64,000 bases of DNA, from positions 558,001-622,000 of the forward strand of contig NZ_JAASQK010000001.1 of the NCBI RefSeq assembly GCF_011762195.1, written 5' to 3'. Both the position numbers and the translations under genes were made by a program. Origin of the DNA: Sphingomonas oligoaromativorans. Its GTDB lineage: Bacteria > Pseudomonadota > Alphaproteobacteria > Sphingomonadales > Sphingomonadaceae. Every line of letters starts with the position of its first letter. Within the stretch, counting starts at the first letter, position 1. The notes below the pieces were generated by a model, which was not told the DNA's origin, did no database searches, and saw only the letters and a list, made by a program, of their open reading frames with translations. This document shows positions 7,645 through 15,567 of the stretch, piece by piece.

Positions 7645-8328
7645 TCAGGCCCGAACGGCCGAGAGGATGATCTCCGCCACGAGTTCGGGGGCGCCGATCA
7701 TCGGGCAATGGTCGAGGGGGCGGGAGAGGATTGTCGCTCCGATCCGCTCTGCCATGAAGCGCTGATTTTCCTCCGGGATCATGCGATCCTCCTGGGCGAT
7801 CAGATACCAGCTCGGCAGATCGTGCCAACGTGGGCGCTCCACGGGAGCCGTGATCGCCTCGATGGAGATCGGTCGCTGCACGGCCGCCAGAACGGCCTGC
7901 TCGCGCTCATCCGCTTGCTGGGCGAATGCCTCGCCAAAAGCCTCATCGGGCAGCCACATCAGGCCGTCCGCGTCGGGAGCGAGCTTGGGGGCCATGGGGT
8001 GGGGTGCCACACGGGTGAAGACGTCGAGCACCGTCTCGCCCTCGTCGGGGACGAGCGAATTCACATAGACCAGGGCCTTCGTCCGATCGGTACGAGTGGC
8101 GCCGATGACGGCACCGGAATAAGCATGGCCAACGAGTACTACCGGACCTTCGGTGCGCGCGATCACGCGATCGAGGGCCGAAATGTCGTCGGCGAGGCTG
8201 GTCAACGGCAGCGGTGCCGCGATCGCGCGCAGCCCTGCCGCGCGAAGCAGGCCGATCACGCGGGACCAGCTCGAACCATCGGCCCAGGCCGCATGGGCCA
8301 ACACCACCGTTACCTCGTCGTTGCTCAT
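7645..8328 (-). CDS. alpha/beta hydrolase (EstC/salicylate-esterase-like)
   Basis: 227 residues. The nucleophile elbow is GHAYSG (VVLVGHAYSGAVIGA) and the N-terminal oxyanion segment is VLAHAAWADGSSW, typical of small cytoplasmic alpha/beta hydrolases of the methyl-salicylate esterase / EstC type. A late His (RPLDHCPMIGAPELVA) would complete the triad. No signal peptide. First gene of a three-gene minus-strand operon; GGAAG lies directly before the ATG. The upstream region carries a GTAACC inverted repeat. The substrate is unknown. Confidence 0.85.
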   Translation of the reverse strand: MSNDEVTVVLAHAAWADGSSWSRVIGLLRAAGLRAIAAPLPLTSLADDISALDRVIARTEGPVVLVGHAYSGAVIGATRTDRTKALVYVNSLVPDEGETVLDVFTRVAPHPMAPKLAPDADGLMWLPDEAFGEAFAQQADEREQAVLAAVQRPISIEAITAPVERPRWHDLPSWYLIAQEDRMIPEENQRFMAERIGATILSRPLDHCPMIGAPELVAEIILSAVRA

Positions 8329-8395
8329 CTTCCGATCCTTCCCTCATCGCCAGCCATGAATCCTGTCGGCTGTCTGCAACGAGGTCTCTCACATT

Positions 8396-8434
8396 CAATG
8401 TAACCTGTCAAATAGCATATTGATGGTTACGAAA
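8396..8434. promoter_or_regulatory. GTAACC inverted repeat upstream of the hydrolase operon
   Basis: GTAACC at 8400-8405 and its complement GGTTAC at 8425-8430 are separated by 19 nt, about 70-100 nt upstream of the hydrolase start. A similar pair (GTAACC, GATAT, GGTTGC) occurs at 7015-7031, just upstream of the SDR start. The recurrence of the half-site around one operon suggests a regulator binding site. No regulator gene is adjacent, and the half-site is only six bases long. Confidence 0.35.
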
Positions 8435-8467
8435 TGCCATTCGGTGGTCGATGTGCCGTGCCGGCCC

Positions 8468-10147
8468 TTATCGATATCTGTAGAGGCGTATCTTCTGGAT
8501 CTGCATCTCGCCGGGGGAAAGGAGGATGAAACGGCCCTGGTTGGTCTGGTCGCCATTGAGCAGGCGGCCTGGTTTCCAGGCGCCCGTCGCGTCGAAATGC
8601 CCTTCCCAGGCATTGTCGATTCCGGCCAGGGGCGGCCCGTCTCCAAGCGGTGCGAAGGTCACGACCACGCCGGTTCCGGCGATGAGATAATCCTCCGGGC
8701 CGGTCTGAAGGATGAGCGCGGCATGATGCGCCTTGCCGTCCTCATCGCTGCCTTGCGGGGAGGCGAAGCGCACGGTGAAGCGATAGCCGCCAATATCGGC
8801 GCTTTGCGGCTCGGCGATGACGGTGCCGTCGAACAGCGTCCGAGGCTGGAAACCTGCCATCCGACCGGTGCCGGTATCGGCCAGGATCGCCGGGGTGAGC
8901 TGTGTGAGCAGATCGTAGAGCGGTGTGATCGCGTTGGGCCGATCGTCCACCGATTCGATGGAAAACGGGCTGTATCCCATCGCGCCGAGCGTGCCGATCG
9001 CATAGAGGGCGTTGGCCTGAACGTTCGGGTTGTCGGCTCTGTTCGCTTCGGGGATGAACAGCGGATTGTCCGGCCGTCGATACTGTGCCGCGAGATCGCT
9101 GAAATTCGGAAAATAGATATCGGGCGACAGCATGTCGATATGAGGCGCGCCGGCCTTCCAGATGTCGATCAGGTGCGGCAGCGGCCCGCCGCTCGGATAT
9201 TCGCCGGGCGCCTTGCCCGGCCGGTTGAGCGCCACGTTGACATACATGGGCAGATCGTAGGCCGATTGGCCGGCGGTCGCGATCTGGTCGGCGTAGCGGG
9301 CGTAATACCAGGCCGTGAAGATTTCTTCGGCGCCGTCTCCCGGCCCGAACAGATCGGCCCAGTTTCCATGACGCAGGCCGCCATGCGCTTCCCACAGGGA
9401 TTTGAGCTGGGGTGTCAGAGTGGCGTGATGCGCCACGAGATAGTCCACCAGCGGCTGCGGCACGGGGCTCTGGAAAGCCGCGGTGGCGGCCGGGCCATAA
9501 TCCCGGGCGACAGGCAACATGCCCATCTCGTTTTCGACCTGCACCATCAATACGGTGTTCCGCTCGCCGTCGATCGCGCGGATATGATCGAGCAGGGCGC
9601 GGTATGCGCGCGCGTCCGCCGCGAGGGCGTCGCTGGAGAAGGCCGACAGGATTTCCTCGCCCTGTCCGTTGGGCAATTGCGCGCGTGGGAAGCGCCGTTG
9701 GTCGCGCTTCACCCAGGCGGGAACATAGCTCGACATGCTGTTCTTCCATGCGCCGAACCAGAGCAGCACGAGATGCAGATCATGTTTGCGCGCGTTTTCG
9801 ATCAGCAGGTCGACATTGCTGAAATTCCAATGCCCCTCGACGGGTTCGATCAACTCCCATGATACGGGCGCCAGCACGGTATTGAGGTGCATGTCGTGCA
9901 GCCGTTGCCAATGGGGCGCCATATAGTCGGCGCTCGACGCGCTGGAATTGCCGAGTTCCCCTCCCAGCATCAGCATCGGCTTGCCCTGGACGATCAGCCG
10001 AAAGCTGTTTCCTTGCGGCACGATCCGGGGCGGCGCGGCCTCCGAAGGGGATGCGGCGGCCGAAATCGCGAACGCGGCCCACAACGCCGTCACCGCCATG
10101 GACATTCGCCGGCGGACACTCGGCCCGCGCTCATGCACAGCTCGCAT
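8468..10147 (-). CDS. GH35-family beta-galactosidase-like glycosidase, secreted
   Basis: 559 residues from the ATG at 10147, which directly follows GAGGAGGAGGA. A signal peptide (about 1-38) precedes the barrel. The GH35/GH42-like landmarks are visible: a Glu in SWELIEPVEGHWNF, the acid/base segment VENEMG (VLMVQVENEMGML) and a likely nucleophile segment FIPEANR. The C-terminal part resembles the DUF5597 domain found in bacterial GH35 enzymes that remove galactose from xyloglucan oligosaccharides. It follows the esterase gene by 42 nt, and a candidate LacI-type operator precedes that pair. The location is probably periplasmic. The role in galactosyl side-chain removal is inferred from family and regulon. 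Confidence 0.85.
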   Translation of the reverse strand: MRAVHERGPSVRRRMSMAVTALWAAFAISAAASPSEAAPPRIVPQGNSFRLIVQGKPMLMLGGELGNSSASSADYMAPHWQRLHDMHLNTVLAPVSWELIEPVEGHWNFSNVDLLIENARKHDLHLVLLWFGAWKNSMSSYVPAWVKRDQRRFPRAQLPNGQGEEILSAFSSDALAADARAYRALLDHIRAIDGERNTVLMVQVENEMGMLPVARDYGPAATAAFQSPVPQPLVDYLVAHHATLTPQLKSLWEAHGGLRHGNWADLFGPGDGAEEIFTAWYYARYADQIATAGQSAYDLPMYVNVALNRPGKAPGEYPSGGPLPHLIDIWKAGAPHIDMLSPDIYFPNFSDLAAQYRRPDNPLFIPEANRADNPNVQANALYAIGTLGAMGYSPFSIESVDDRPNAITPLYDLLTQLTPAILADTGTGRMAGFQPRTLFDGTVIAEPQSADIGGYRFTVRFASPQGSDEDGKAHHAALILQTGPEDYLIAGTGVVVTFAPLGDGPPLAGIDNAWEGHFDATGAWKPGRLLNGDQTNQGRFILLSPGEMQIQKIRLYRYR

Positions 10148-10189
10148 TCCTCCTCCTCGGAACCATCGCATCGCCCGAACCCTTTCGCT

Positions 10190-11107
10190 TCAGGGGCGCG
10201 GGTCGCCCTTGCCGTCCAGCCAGCCATTGTCGGCCAGCCAGTCCGCCAGCCGGTCGGGCCAGTGGACGATGGAGAGAAGACCGGATCGCTCGCCCAGATT
10301 GAAGGCGTGCTCCGCGCCGGCATACATATGCAGTTCGGCCGGCACACCGGCTTCGCGAAGCTGCTCGTAGAGGTGCAGCGCCGGGATCGCGCAGCATTGA
10401 TCCAGCGAACCGGCGGTGATGAAAGCAGGGGGCGCCGTCCGCGCGGCCGTCGCGGGAAGGCCGAGCGGGCCGGGGAAGACCGAAATCTGGAAATCGGGCC
10501 GGGCGCTCTCGCCGTCGATCGCATCGCCCGGACGGGGCGCGGGCGGCTCGGGATTGTCGGCCACCAGCGTCACCAGTTCGCCGCCGGCGGAAAAGCCCAT
10601 CACGCCCACCCGGTGCGGATCGACGCCATATTGGCGGGCGTGGGCGCGAACCCAGCGGATGGCGCGACGAAGATCGCCGGCGGCATCGCCCTCGATGGAG
10701 TAAGGAGAGCCGGGCTCGCGGGCGAGGCGATATTTCAGCACGAAGGCGGTGACGCCCATCTGGTTGAGGCGGGGGGCGACGTCGATGCCTTCGGTCGTCC
10801 ACACCAGCAGTTTATGGCCGCCGCCGGGCACGATGATGATGGCGGCGCCGCTGTTGTGGCGAGGGTCCGCCGGGAAGATCGTGAGGGACGGATCATGGAT
10901 GTTCTTGACCCAATAGTCCTCGGCGACTTCGTGCTGGTCGCGCCGTCCTTTCGAATTCGGCGCCCCATCGGGCCAGAGGGAGACGCGAACGGGAGCCGGC
11001 ATCGACTGGGGCCATGGTGCGCGGGACGGCAACGGGGCTGGCCCGGCCGTGCCGACGGGAGCCGTCGCGAGTGCGAGTGCGGCCATCAGGGCGGTCAATA
11101 CCGGCAT
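10190..11107 (-). CDS. secreted alpha/beta-hydrolase esterase (BD-FAE/acetylesterase-like)
   Basis: 305 residues with a signal peptide (MPVLTALMAALALATAPVGTAG). The oxyanion motif is VPGGGH, the nucleophile elbow GFSAGGEL, and the late triad residues appear as Asp in GSLDQCC and His in GAEHAFN, the hormone-sensitive-lipase-like arrangement of carbohydrate esterases. The ATG follows AGGGAGAG. It heads a two-gene operon with the GH35 gene. A TGGTAGCGCAATCA element lies about 65 nt upstream of the start, tying it to the polysaccharide regulon further right. Deacetylation of hemicellulose fits the context, but the acyl group removed is not known. Confidence 0.8.
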   Translation of the reverse strand: MPVLTALMAALALATAPVGTAGPAPLPSRAPWPQSMPAPVRVSLWPDGAPNSKGRRDQHEVAEDYWVKNIHDPSLTIFPADPRHNSGAAIIIVPGGGHKLLVWTTEGIDVAPRLNQMGVTAFVLKYRLAREPGSPYSIEGDAAGDLRRAIRWVRAHARQYGVDPHRVGVMGFSAGGELVTLVADNPEPPAPRPGDAIDGESARPDFQISVFPGPLGLPATAARTAPPAFITAGSLDQCCAIPALHLYEQLREAGVPAELHMYAGAEHAFNLGERSGLLSIVHWPDRLADWLADNGWLDGKGDPRP

Positions 11108-11156
11108 AATCTCTCCCTAGTTGAAAGATCGACTTCGCTTCTCATGCCTGTGGGGC

Positions 11157-11185
11157 GGAGCGCTATGGCGATGGTAGCGCAATCA
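11157..11185. promoter_or_regulatory. candidate LacI-type operator upstream of the esterase-GH35 operon
   Basis: TGGTAGCGCAATCA at 11172-11185 matches 12 of 14 positions of the perfect palindrome found at 32920-32933. A second core, TAGCGCT on the minus strand, lies next to it at 11159-11165. The pair sits 52-78 nt upstream of the esterase start, a reasonable operator position. It links this operon to the carbohydrate locus 9 kb away. Confidence 0.55.
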
Positions 11186-11271
11186 TGCAGCTCCACAAGT
11201 GCGGTGGGTCGGTCTGTTGCGGGATCGGAATGTGACGGTGGCGATGGTTGCGGCGAAATGGAGATCACTCC

Positions 11272-11297
11272 GCCGCCCGGAGCATGGTCCGGGCGGC
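11272..11297 (-). terminator. strong hairpin after the siderophore-type TonB receptor gene
   Basis: A perfect ten-base inverted repeat (GCCGCCCGGA, six-base loop, TCCGGGCGGC) lies 12 nt past the receptor stop on the minus strand. It is followed by GGAGTGAT rather than a T run, so it is a candidate rather than a classical intrinsic terminator. Confidence 0.6.
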
Positions 11298-11309
11298 GTC
11301 CCCTTCTGC

Positions 11310-13478
11310 TCAGTAGCTGAACCGTAACGTGCCGACCGCGCTGCGCGGTGCCGCGTAGAAGGCCTGCCCCCATTCCAGCGAATTGAGATATTTGACGTTG
11401 GTGACATTGCGCACGTTGACGCTCGCTTCGAGGTGCGGGGCGAGATGGAGGCCGGCGAGCAGGTCGAGCGTGGCATAGCTGCCCTGCCGGATCGCGAGGC
11501 CGTTCGAGTCATCATTGCCCCGCACCTGGCTCTGGTAGCGCAGGTTGGCGCCAATCTTGAAGTCGTGCCATTCGGGGATCTGATAGGTCGCCGTCAGCTT
11601 CAGCGTGTCGCGTGGCACGAACAGCCGGGCAGCTTCGCCGGTATCATCGCGCAGGCGCAGATGGGTGATGCCGCCGGCGAGCAGCCAGCGATCGGTGACG
11701 CGGCCCGATATCTCCGCCTCGACGCCGCGCGCGGTGACGGTCTGGCCGGTATAGAACGACCCGCCGATCGGGCCGTTGCCGTTGGTGCCGTCGAATGTGC
11801 CGGCGAACACCGCGAGGCCCGTTTGCCGCGCGCGGAACACGGCGGCGGTGGCGTAGAGGCGGCCGTCCAGCCAGTCGCCTTTCACCCCCGCCTCGATGTT
11901 GGTGCCCTTGGCCGGATCGAGCCGATGCCCCGATGAGGCGACTTCGGTCTGCGGATTGTAGATGTCGGTGTAGCTTCCATAGAGCGTGAGGTGCCTCGTC
12001 AGGTCGAACAGCAGCCCGGCATAGGGGCTGACCGCGCTGTTGCTGCGGGCCGCATCCGCGCCATAATTGTCGCCGGTCGTGTCGAGCCAGATCGCGGTGA
12101 CGCCGGCGACGCCCTTCAGCCGATCGGCGAAATCGATATGGGCCGCGCCATAGATCCGCGTGAGGTGGTCATGGATACGAGCCTGCTGTTCGATCGGCGC
12201 GTAGGTGGGCAGCGGGATGCGCAGCGAGGCGAGCTGGCGGATGTCGCCATAGTCGATGACGTCGCTGGCATCGCCCTCGGCGTCGGTTTCGTGAGCCCAG
12301 CCGCTCGACACGCCGAAGGCGAGCTGGTGGCGACGGCCGAATGCCTCGACGCTGCCCGAAGCATAGCCGTCGAGCAGATATTGCCGGTAACGATCGCGGA
12401 AAAGGGCGCTGTAGCCGATCACGCCCTGGCCGGTCACCGGATCCGGCCCGAAGTCGCCGCCCGATGCGTAGAGAACCCGCGCATTCGATTTGAGGTCGTG
12501 ATAGGTGGCCACGCCGCGCAACGTCCAGTCCCCGCCCAGCTTCCAGGCGAGTTCGCCGAAAGCGGTCTGGTCGAGATTGTCCCAATAGGTCCATGGCTGC
12601 GCCGTGGAGGCCGAGCGCTTGTACGGAATCCGGGTGCCGTCGCTGAACACCAGCGGCAGCGCCCCCCAGATATTGCCTCGCGCCCGATTGTCCTGATGCG
12701 AATAGCCGGCCGTCGCGGTAAGATCGGGTGTCAAATCCACGGACAGCAGCGCGCCGCCGACGTCGCGGTTGGTGTGGTTATAGTCGAGGTAGGAGGCGCG
12801 TTCCTCGTGCGCGCCGATGATGCGGGCGCGGATCGTTCCGGCGGCGTTGAGCGGCCCCGACACGTCGCCTTCGAGGCGCCACATATCGAACGAGCCCCCA
12901 TAGGCCGACGCGTTCGCCTGAAACTCTTGGGTCGGCCGCTTGCGCAGATAGTTGATCGTCGCCGAAGGGTTGCCCACCCCCGTCATGATGGCGTTCGCGC
13001 CGCGGATGATATCGACCCGCTCGTAGAGCACGGTATCGAGATCGCCGAATTGCACGCCGCCCTGAAGCGCGACGCCGATCCCGTCGACCTGCCGGTTGGT
13101 CACGTCGAATCCGCGCGAGGTGTAGTCCGTCCGATCGGTTTCGTTGCGGTTGACGTTCACGCCCACCGCCTGATCGAGCACGTCGGCGATGCTGGTCAGC
13201 GCGAAGTCCTCGATCCGCTGACGATCGATGACGGAGACCGACTGCGGCGTCTCGCGCAGGGTCAGATCGAGGCCGGTGGCCGATGCGCTTTCATTGAGCT
13301 GTGCCTGCTTCAGCTTGGCGGCCGTCACGAGGATGTCGTTGGCCTGCTTGTCCCGCGCTTCGCTGCCGGCGTCCGAGGCGAGGGCGGGGGCCGCGATCAG
13401 GGATGCGCAGCCTGCGCCGGCCAGGAGAAGCATCCGGCGAAACCCCGCCGAAGCCCGAACATGTGACGGAAACGCCAT
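11310..13478 (-). CDS. TonB-dependent ferric-siderophore-type receptor (FhuE/FpvA-like)
   Basis: 722 residues. After the signal peptide and a TonB-box region (NDILVTAAK), the plug opens with TGLDLTLRETPQSVSVIDRQ and contains YTSRGFDVTNRQVDGIG. This is the wording of ferric-siderophore receptors (FhuE, FpvA, FoxA type). The barrel ends in LRFSY with a terminal aromatic. It would import an iron chelate across the outer membrane. The upstream AT-rich stretch on the complementary strand holds TGCATTTGACTCGCA, faintly Fur-like, not strong enough to call. No siderophore synthesis or periplasmic permease gene is nearby, so uptake of a foreign chelator is likely. Confidence 0.9.
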   Translation of the reverse strand: MAFPSHVRASAGFRRMLLLAGAGCASLIAAPALASDAGSEARDKQANDILVTAAKLKQAQLNESASATGLDLTLRETPQSVSVIDRQRIEDFALTSIADVLDQAVGVNVNRNETDRTDYTSRGFDVTNRQVDGIGVALQGGVQFGDLDTVLYERVDIIRGANAIMTGVGNPSATINYLRKRPTQEFQANASAYGGSFDMWRLEGDVSGPLNAAGTIRARIIGAHEERASYLDYNHTNRDVGGALLSVDLTPDLTATAGYSHQDNRARGNIWGALPLVFSDGTRIPYKRSASTAQPWTYWDNLDQTAFGELAWKLGGDWTLRGVATYHDLKSNARVLYASGGDFGPDPVTGQGVIGYSALFRDRYRQYLLDGYASGSVEAFGRRHQLAFGVSSGWAHETDAEGDASDVIDYGDIRQLASLRIPLPTYAPIEQQARIHDHLTRIYGAAHIDFADRLKGVAGVTAIWLDTTGDNYGADAARSNSAVSPYAGLLFDLTRHLTLYGSYTDIYNPQTEVASSGHRLDPAKGTNIEAGVKGDWLDGRLYATAAVFRARQTGLAVFAGTFDGTNGNGPIGGSFYTGQTVTARGVEAEISGRVTDRWLLAGGITHLRLRDDTGEAARLFVPRDTLKLTATYQIPEWHDFKIGANLRYQSQVRGNDDSNGLAIRQGSYATLDLLAGLHLAPHLEASVNVRNVTNVKYLNSLEWGQAFYAAPRSAVGTLRFSY

Positions 13479-13848
13479 ATCGATTAACCCCCAATTGTCC
13501 TGATCGGCGCTTCATTGGTGGTTATGATTTTGCGAGTCAAATGCATTATCAATAATTGGGCCGCTATGGCGCGCCGGGGACGGTTGCTCCAAATGCGATC
13601 GGCATCACCGCGGCCTCCACGGTGACGCTTCCGAATGCTTTCGGCGTCGAGATCCCCGGACCGGGTTATGCGCGGGTTCGGCGGTGAAGCGGCTGGCGGG
13701 CACCCTACCGGGGCGAAAGAAATGAAGAGGGGCCGCCGCCGGCAGATTCTGGAGTGCGAAGCCGTGCGGCGCTTCTCACGGCAGGGTTTGATCCCGGATC
13801 AAATCCCGGATGACAGGAACGGAGGGCAGGTGCGGCACGGGCCTCCGT
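13479..13848. other. 370-nt intergenic region with hairpin and palindrome, no gene seen
   Basis: This gap lies between the amidohydrolase stop and the TonB receptor start, both on the minus strand. The left third next to the receptor is AT-rich and should hold its promoter. A 17-nt palindrome, TTTGATCCCGGATCAAA, lies at 13787-13803. A stem GAACGGAGG ... CCTCCGTTC spans 13817-13850 and overlaps the amidohydrolase stop codon, a likely terminator for that gene. No supported reading frame is present. Confidence 0.5.
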
Positions 13849-15186
13849 TCAATGCCCGCCCGCATCCACAATCCCGCCCGCACCGCTATCCTTGCCGCTC
13901 TCCTTGTAGACCGTGCCGCCCTTCATCACGAACTGCACGCGGGTCAGTTCGCTCACGTCGGTGAGCGGATCGCCGGACACCGCCACGATGTCGGCGAAGC
14001 GGCCGGGCTGGACCGAACCGATATCCTTCGCATCGCCGATCAGATCGGCGGCGTTGCGGGTGGCGGCGAGGATCGCGTCCATCGGCGTCATGCCGGCCTG
14101 CACCATCAGCGCGAACTCGCCGGCGTTCTGGCCGTGGGGAACCAGCCCCTGGTCGGTGCCGAAGGCGATCTTCACGCCGGCGCGATAGGCGGCGCCGAGA
14201 TTCTGACGCAGATGAGGCGCCACTTCCAGCGCCTTGGCGGCCGAGGAAGGGGGAAGTTGCTCGGGATGCGTCCTGGCGATCTCGTAGACCTTCTGGCCGA
14301 TCAGCAGGGTGGGGACGAGATAGGTGCCGTGGCTCTTGAACAAGGGATAGCTTTCGGCACCGGCATAGCTGCCATGTTCGACGCTATCGACGCCCAGCGA
14401 TATGGCATGGTCAATGGCTTCGCGCCCGTGGATATGAGCGGCGACCTTCATGCCCAGCGCGTGCGCAGTGTCGACCACCGCCTTGATCTCGGCGTCGCTC
14501 AGCACCTGGAGATTGGGGTCGTCGTTGACCGAGAGCACGCCGCCGGACGGCATGATCTTGATGAGGTCGACGCCTTCCTGCCGGTGCTTGCGCACGGCAC
14601 GGATGGCGCTGTCCACGCCGTCGATGATCGCTTCGTTCCACTCCGGGTTCTCGATCGCGGGATCAAGCCCCGAATGGCTGTCGCTGTGCCCGCCCGTCGG
14701 GCCGAGCGGTGCGCCCGCCACCCACATGCGCGGGCCGGCGATCGTGCCGTTCGTGATCGCGCGCTTCATGGCGACGACCAGTTCGGTGGAGGCGCCGACG
14801 TCCCGCACGCTGGTGAAGCCGGCCTCCAGCGTGGCGCGGGCATAAGCGGGTGTCTTGTAGGCGGCGTCATAATCGGTGGTGGTGACCATCTCGCGGATCG
14901 GGTCGCCGCCGTCGAACTGGCCCGTGATGTGGACGTGGCAATCGATCAGGCCGGGCAGCACCGTGGCGTTCGACAGGTCGATCACGCTGGCGCCTGCCGG
15001 CTGGGTGAAGCCCGGCGTCACCGAGACGATGCGATCGTCATGGACGAGAATGGTGACCTTCGATTTGGGCGCCGAACCGGTGCCGTCGATCAACCGCCCC
15101 GCATGGATCGCAACATCCGCCGCCTGCGCGCCGTTCGCCAAGCCAAAGGCGAGCGCAAGGCCAGCCACCCCCTTGAATATCCGCAC
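13849..15186 (-). CDS. secreted metal-dependent amidohydrolase (Xaa-Pro dipeptidase/imidazolonepropionase-like)
   Basis: 445 residues with a signal peptide (MRIFKGVAGLALAFGLANGAQA). Amidohydrolase-superfamily metal sites: HxH in DCHVHIT, a bridging Lys in LIKIMPSGG, His in AAHIHG, His in VEHGSY and Asp in FGTDQG. The closing IGSVQPGRFADIVAVSGDPL is typical of periplasmic members acting on Xaa-Pro or aryl-amide substrates. The ATG follows AGGGG. It diverges from a flavin halogenase gene across 381 nt. Substrate specificity cannot be read from sequence. Confidence 0.88.
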   Translation of the reverse strand: MRIFKGVAGLALAFGLANGAQAADVAIHAGRLIDGTGSAPKSKVTILVHDDRIVSVTPGFTQPAGASVIDLSNATVLPGLIDCHVHITGQFDGGDPIREMVTTTDYDAAYKTPAYARATLEAGFTSVRDVGASTELVVAMKRAITNGTIAGPRMWVAGAPLGPTGGHSDSHSGLDPAIENPEWNEAIIDGVDSAIRAVRKHRQEGVDLIKIMPSGGVLSVNDDPNLQVLSDAEIKAVVDTAHALGMKVAAHIHGREAIDHAISLGVDSVEHGSYAGAESYPLFKSHGTYLVPTLLIGQKVYEIARTHPEQLPPSSAAKALEVAPHLRQNLGAAYRAGVKIAFGTDQGLVPHGQNAGEFALMVQAGMTPMDAILAATRNAADLIGDAKDIGSVQPGRFADIVAVSGDPLTDVSELTRVQFVMKGGTVYKESGKDSGAGGIVDAGGH

Positions 15187-15567
15187 ATGTCGTCCCCTGC
15201 TGTTGCAGGGAGACTAACCAGCGGCGGCGCGGAAACAAGCCCGGTTCATTCCGGGCGATGCGGCTCGGCAATCTCGTCGACAGGCGAATCGGATCGAGGC
15301 CTTTTTCGCTCAAAGCGATGCCGGGGGTCGGGCTCCAAACCGCTGATGAGCGTCATTCCCAACGGTTCAATATGTAGGCACATGCCTACCTTGTGACGTG
15401 ACTACAACACCATGCCGCCCGGATCGGGAAATCCTGCGATCACCGGGCTCGCCTCGCATGAAATCGCTTGCCCGGCGGCACCGGTTGCGCCTCCTTCGGC
15501 CTCAAATCCGCCTGTGCTGGACAGCGATTGATAACGCTGTCGCGCACGCGGGAGGCAGGGAGGGGCT
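15187..15567. other. 381-nt divergent intergenic region between amidohydrolase and halogenase
   Basis: This region must hold the promoters of both divergent genes. The only distinct element is a palindrome at 15374-15389, described separately. No open frame with a ribosome binding site and plausible composition was seen. Confidence 0.5.
15374..15389. promoter_or_regulatory. palindromic operator candidate GTAGGCACATGCCTAC
   Basis: A perfect 6-4-6 inverted repeat near the middle of the divergent spacer between the amidohydrolase and the first halogenase. Position and symmetry suggest a dimeric regulator site controlling one or both genes. The cognate regulator is not identified. Confidence 0.4.

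Noticed and set aside
12169-12594. Minus-strand alternative frame inside the TonB receptor
   Set aside because: Out-of-frame translation of the receptor with no start signal.
13520-13556. Fur box upstream of the siderophore-type receptor
   Set aside because: Only a loose TGC-N9-GCA and an AT-rich stretch are visible; symmetry is too weak to call.
13787-13803. Palindrome TTTGATCCCGGATCAAA as an operator for the amidohydrolase or receptor
   Set aside because: It lies downstream of the amidohydrolase stop and some 300 nt from the receptor start, so a dispersed intergenic repeat or terminator part is more likely.
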